A stretch of DNA of 64,000 nt from Cunninghamella blakesleeana (Eukaryota; Mucoromycota; Mucoromycetes; Mucorales; Cunninghamellaceae), in contig JAFCIZ010000005.1 in NCBI GenBank assembly GCA_017871115.1, positions 3,775,501 through 3,839,500 of the forward strand, read 5' to 3'. Under the pieces are notes generated by a model. The model saw only the letters and a list, made by a program, of their open reading frames with translations. It ran no database searches and had not been told where the DNA came from. A program made the position numbers and the translations under genes. This document shows, piece after piece, positions 60,915-64,000 of the stretch (position 1 is the first letter of the stretch; every line of letters begins with the position of its first letter).

Positions 60915-63900
60915 CTAAGCAACATGTTGAGGGTGTTTAGAAGTACTATCCGTCATATGATGAATTGTTTCACTGAAAAAGGATTTAGAAAAGCCATCAT
61001 GATCGATTGGAGTTTCTGGAAGAATCATTGAAAAGTTGCTATTTTTTTCATTGGTTGTTGTATAAGCATCTTCTTGATCAACGCTTGATGTTTCGTCCAT
61101 TACTTTTTCACCATAGCCATTCACTTCTGCCCAAGTCTTAATAGCATCTACCATATCTAAGATCTTTTCTTCATTACCACCAAAGACATCTATTTAATAA
61201 AAATAAAAAAGTGATCATTAGTCTTTTTTTTTTTTTTTTGCAATAAATAAATAAATAAAATAAGATAAATAATGATAACTTTTTTCAATACCTTTAATAG
61301 TGTAATTTCCATTAACTACCACACCATTGACACCCATGAATTTAAAAGCAGAAACAATATTATCGAGTACTTTCATACTAACTGAACCACCTTTTTGATC
61401 AGGATTGCGTCTTACTTTTTTATTACTTAATGTTTCCAATAAAACAATCAACGTATCACCATTGCGGAACGCACTTGATAAATCTACTACTTTTTTCCCT
61501 TCAGGTAAATATTGGTTAATCCAATGAATATATTGTGCATTTGACCAAGCTCTTTCCGATGGATGAATCATTTTTTCATGTATAATGTTAGTGTTATTGT
61601 TATGATTTATAGTTGTTGTTGTAGTTATTGTATTGGATGATAAAATAGAGGATCTATTGTTGTTGATTTCTTTGGTATCTGATATCGTGTTGCTGTTGGT
61701 ATATTTTTCGTGTTTAAAAGGATCAACATCTTCATCACTATCTTCATCTATACCTTTATGTTGATGATGGTATTGATTTTTTGTTATGGAACGTGTTGAA
61801 ATGCTAGATTCTTTTGTTCCTCCTCTATTGAATTCAATTTCTTCGTCTTCTTCATCTACCTTTTGCATTGATTCATTTAATTGCTGGGTTTTACTCATGA
61901 GGACAGAGGGTGGACGTGGACGCATACGTTGAGCAACATCCAATGGAATAGTTGCTACTTGATTGGATGACATGACAGGTGCTAATAAATAAATAGAAAA
62001 TAAAATATTTATAAAAGTTAATATATATGTATATATATAGTTATAATAATAGATAATAATAACAAAAAAAAATTACAAGTAAAATCACGAAGGATAGTTG
62101 CTTTCATTAAAGCTTGGATCCATAAACGCATTGAATCGGCAGTATCAGTATAAAAGAAGAAAGTACGTTCTTGTTCATGTTGTGCTTTGAAACAGTATTT
62201 ATTACTATGAATAGCTTCATCTACAATTACACGATAACCACGAAGATTGATAATACCTTTCATACGGACATCCTATTAAAAGTTATGATAAAAAGAATGA
62301 TATTTATGTGGTTAGATGGTGAAAATTTATTAACAGTTTTATATTCGTATATTTATTTATATATTTATTCTTATTGTTATTTACCTTTGGGCTTTTAAAA
62401 TAGAATAAATTGGTTCCTTTAAGAACAAACCATCTTTTATTCCATGTTTTATATCTATCACTCTGTTTGTGTAACCAACCCTCGTGTTCAGGAGCTTGGA
62501 ATTCGTCAGTAGAAGGTCTTTGTAATGAACTATCAATAGATAAAATAGATAACGTTTGATCTGCAGGTTTATTGAATTTAGCCGTCATCTAAAAAAAAAA
62601 AAAAAAAAAATTAAAAGAAAAAATATAGAAAAAAAAGTATTAAATAAATAAGCTGTAAAATCATTATATATTTATATTTTCTACTATATATATACTGACT
62701 TCTTGTTGGAATCTATCATGGCCAGGTTGATATGATTGATGATTGTTTGTTGAAGTAATGGTTGGTGTACTCAAAGAAGCCCTAGGATGCGCAGCATCTT
62801 TTGATATATCATGAGTAGAATGCTTGATGGTTGAAAAAGAATGTTGTTGTTTATTATGATGATATTCATTACTTTTAGATGACATAATACTTGAAGCTGT
62901 CGTATTAAATGTATTGGATCGACTAATATTTTGAGGAGAAGCAGTAGATCCAAGACTAGTACTAGACATTGGTCTTAAATTATCTTGAGTAGTGACAGAA
63001 GAAGCTGAAGATGGAGGTGCTGGTGCTTTACGAGGAAATTGATATAAGCTATCTGATTCAATAGGAGATGATAAATTGGATTGGAAATTCATAGAGGAAG
63101 GTCCAGTAGTGGAGGATGAAACCGAACTAATGACGGATGAAGTATATTTTGTATCACGTTGTTGACTGGAAGAAGGAATACGACTCGTTGATACTGTTAC
63201 CCTTGGGACCGGCCCTTTTTGAGTGGATAGCTATATTTTTTTAAAAAATAAAATAAAATAAAATAAAAATCAATCAGTATTGTTATTTTATCTATTTTAT
63301 TTGTTTTTTCATTAATCTATTATTATTATTCACAATTACTTCATTTTCTACTTCATCAATATCTTCCAATGTATTATGACTGGTTGACTTTTTTCTTGAA
63401 GAGTTTAGTTTATTAATTGCTGTCATGACTTTATAACGTCTACCATAAGCTGCAATGCCTAGTTCCTTCAAAGTATCCATAGTTAATTCCACCAAGACAT
63501 CCCCAGTTATTTCTTGTTCTAAAAGAATATAGGTGTGTAGAAAGAATAGGAATAAAATATGAAAAAAAATGAGAAAAATTGTTTTGATGAAATATGTTAT
63601 GTATATATATATATATGTCTCCTTTCCTATTTATCTATTTATTTTTTAATTTATTTTCATTTTCTTACCAACAAATATATCCACTACATTTTCTAATCCA
63701 GCTGATTCCAACCAAGAACAAACTTGATTTACATCCCAAGTTTCTGGTTGTTGATCTAATTTAAGTGTTGTATAATTGGATGACGATTGATTTGAATCGA
63801 TTAATGAAGAAGAAGGAGGAGAAGGTATTATGGTTTCAGGGTGAGTAGGGGTGGTATGGATATTATTTAACGCGTCTATTTGTTGTTCTATATTTATTTT

Positions 63901-64000
63901 ACTAACGTTACTTTTATTATTGCTGTTGTTATTGTTGCTATTAGCATCGTCATCATGATAATTTTTGGTATTTATATTGACATTATTTTTATTGTTTAAG
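60915..64000 (-). CDS. SAM-PH-CH domain protein, Boi1/Boi2-like (5' part outside window)
   Basis: Visible exons are 63669-64000 (open at the window edge), 63340-63518, 62700-63230, 62385-62588, 62077-62272, 61292-61981 and 60915-61189; all phases close. The first visible part is Asn-rich. A SAM domain follows (TWDVNQVCSWLESAGLENVV, then GDVLVELTMDTLKELGIAAY). After a Ser-rich linker comes a PH domain (HEGWLHKQSDRYKTWNKRWF, GIINLRGYRVIVDE, DSMRLWIQALMKAT). Fungal Boi proteins have SH3-SAM-PH and act with Rho/Cdc42 and the exocyst at growth sites. Here a calponin-homology domain is added at the C-terminus: WSNAQYIHWINQYLPEGKKV, DLSSAFRNGDTLIVLLETLS and DVFGGNEEKILDMVDAIKTW. CH domains bind actin or scaffold proteins. 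The SH3, if present, lies beyond 64000. Confidence 0.85.

Overview
The window is nuclear DNA from a fungus, most likely a Mucoromycota (mucoralean-type) mould. The support is: genes split by many short, very AT-rich introns with GTAAGT/GTATGT-type donors and AG acceptors; fungal markers (Gcn4/Cpc1-type bZIP, copper-fist regulator, Erf4, SAM-PH Boi-type protein, ubiquitin-L40 with fungal-type residues); Asn/Gln/Ser/Glu homopolymers; and intergenic DNA dominated by A/T runs and TA or TAA microsatellites. No prokaryotic operon, rRNA, recognisable tRNA or CRISPR array was seen. Exon coordinates were derived by hand from splice consensus, reading-frame phase and family knowledge.

Layout. 1-3.5 kb, minus strand: the 5' end of an unknown gene, a Gcn4/Cpc1-like bZIP gene with upstream ORFs in its leader region, and an unknown four-exon gene. 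4.9-9.95 kb, plus: SEC31 (COPII outer coat). 11.6-12.8 kb, plus: glutamine synthetase with a cluster of GATAAG sites upstream. 13.9-15.1 kb, plus: PSF3 of the GINS replication complex in seven exons. 15.8-16.9 kb, plus: a membrane-anchored GNAT acetyltransferase. 17.9-21.2 kb, minus: a 1030-residue type II membrane protein joining a glycosyltransferase-like region to an alginate-lyase-like region. 22.3-24.6 kb: a decayed mobile element with imperfect terminal inverted repeats and a serine-recombinase-like ORF fragment. 25.2-27.1 kb, minus: an AAAP amino acid transporter. 28.8-29.4 kb: a decayed coding remnant. 29.6-30.5 kb, plus: an RNase III-fold mitoribosomal protein. 31.4-33.3 kb, plus: a copper-fist regulator. 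34.1-35.8 kb, minus: a polyQ protein. 36.6-38.1 kb, minus: V-ATPase proteolipid c. 38.8-40.2 kb, minus: Erf4. 42.0-42.6 kb, plus: ubiquitin-L40. 43.2-44.4 kb, minus: Ran GTPase. 45.4-47.0 kb, plus: an unknown Ser/Asn-rich protein. 48.0-50.8 kb, plus: ESF1. 51.1-51.7 kb, minus: ribosomal protein eL34. 52.2-55.8 kb, plus: an F-BAR protein. 56.8-58.2 kb, plus: a putative mitochondrial protein of unknown function. 58.5-60.1 kb, minus: an FYRN/FYRC protein. 60.9 kb to the window end, minus: a SAM-PH-CH protein whose 5' part lies outside.

Most genes are unrelated housekeeping genes, as is usual for fungi. Themes do recur: translation and ribosome biogenesis (ESF1, eL34, ubiquitin-L40, mitoribosomal protein), nitrogen and amino acid metabolism (Gcn4-like factor, glutamine synthetase, amino acid transporter), membrane traffic (SEC31, V-ATPase, Erf4), and polarity or cytokinesis (F-BAR, Boi-like). 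The parts most worth following up are the glycosyltransferase-like/alginate-lyase-like fusion, the SAM-PH-CH fusion, the Cys-Cys array in the copper-fist protein, the inverted-repeat element and the uORFs of the bZIP gene.
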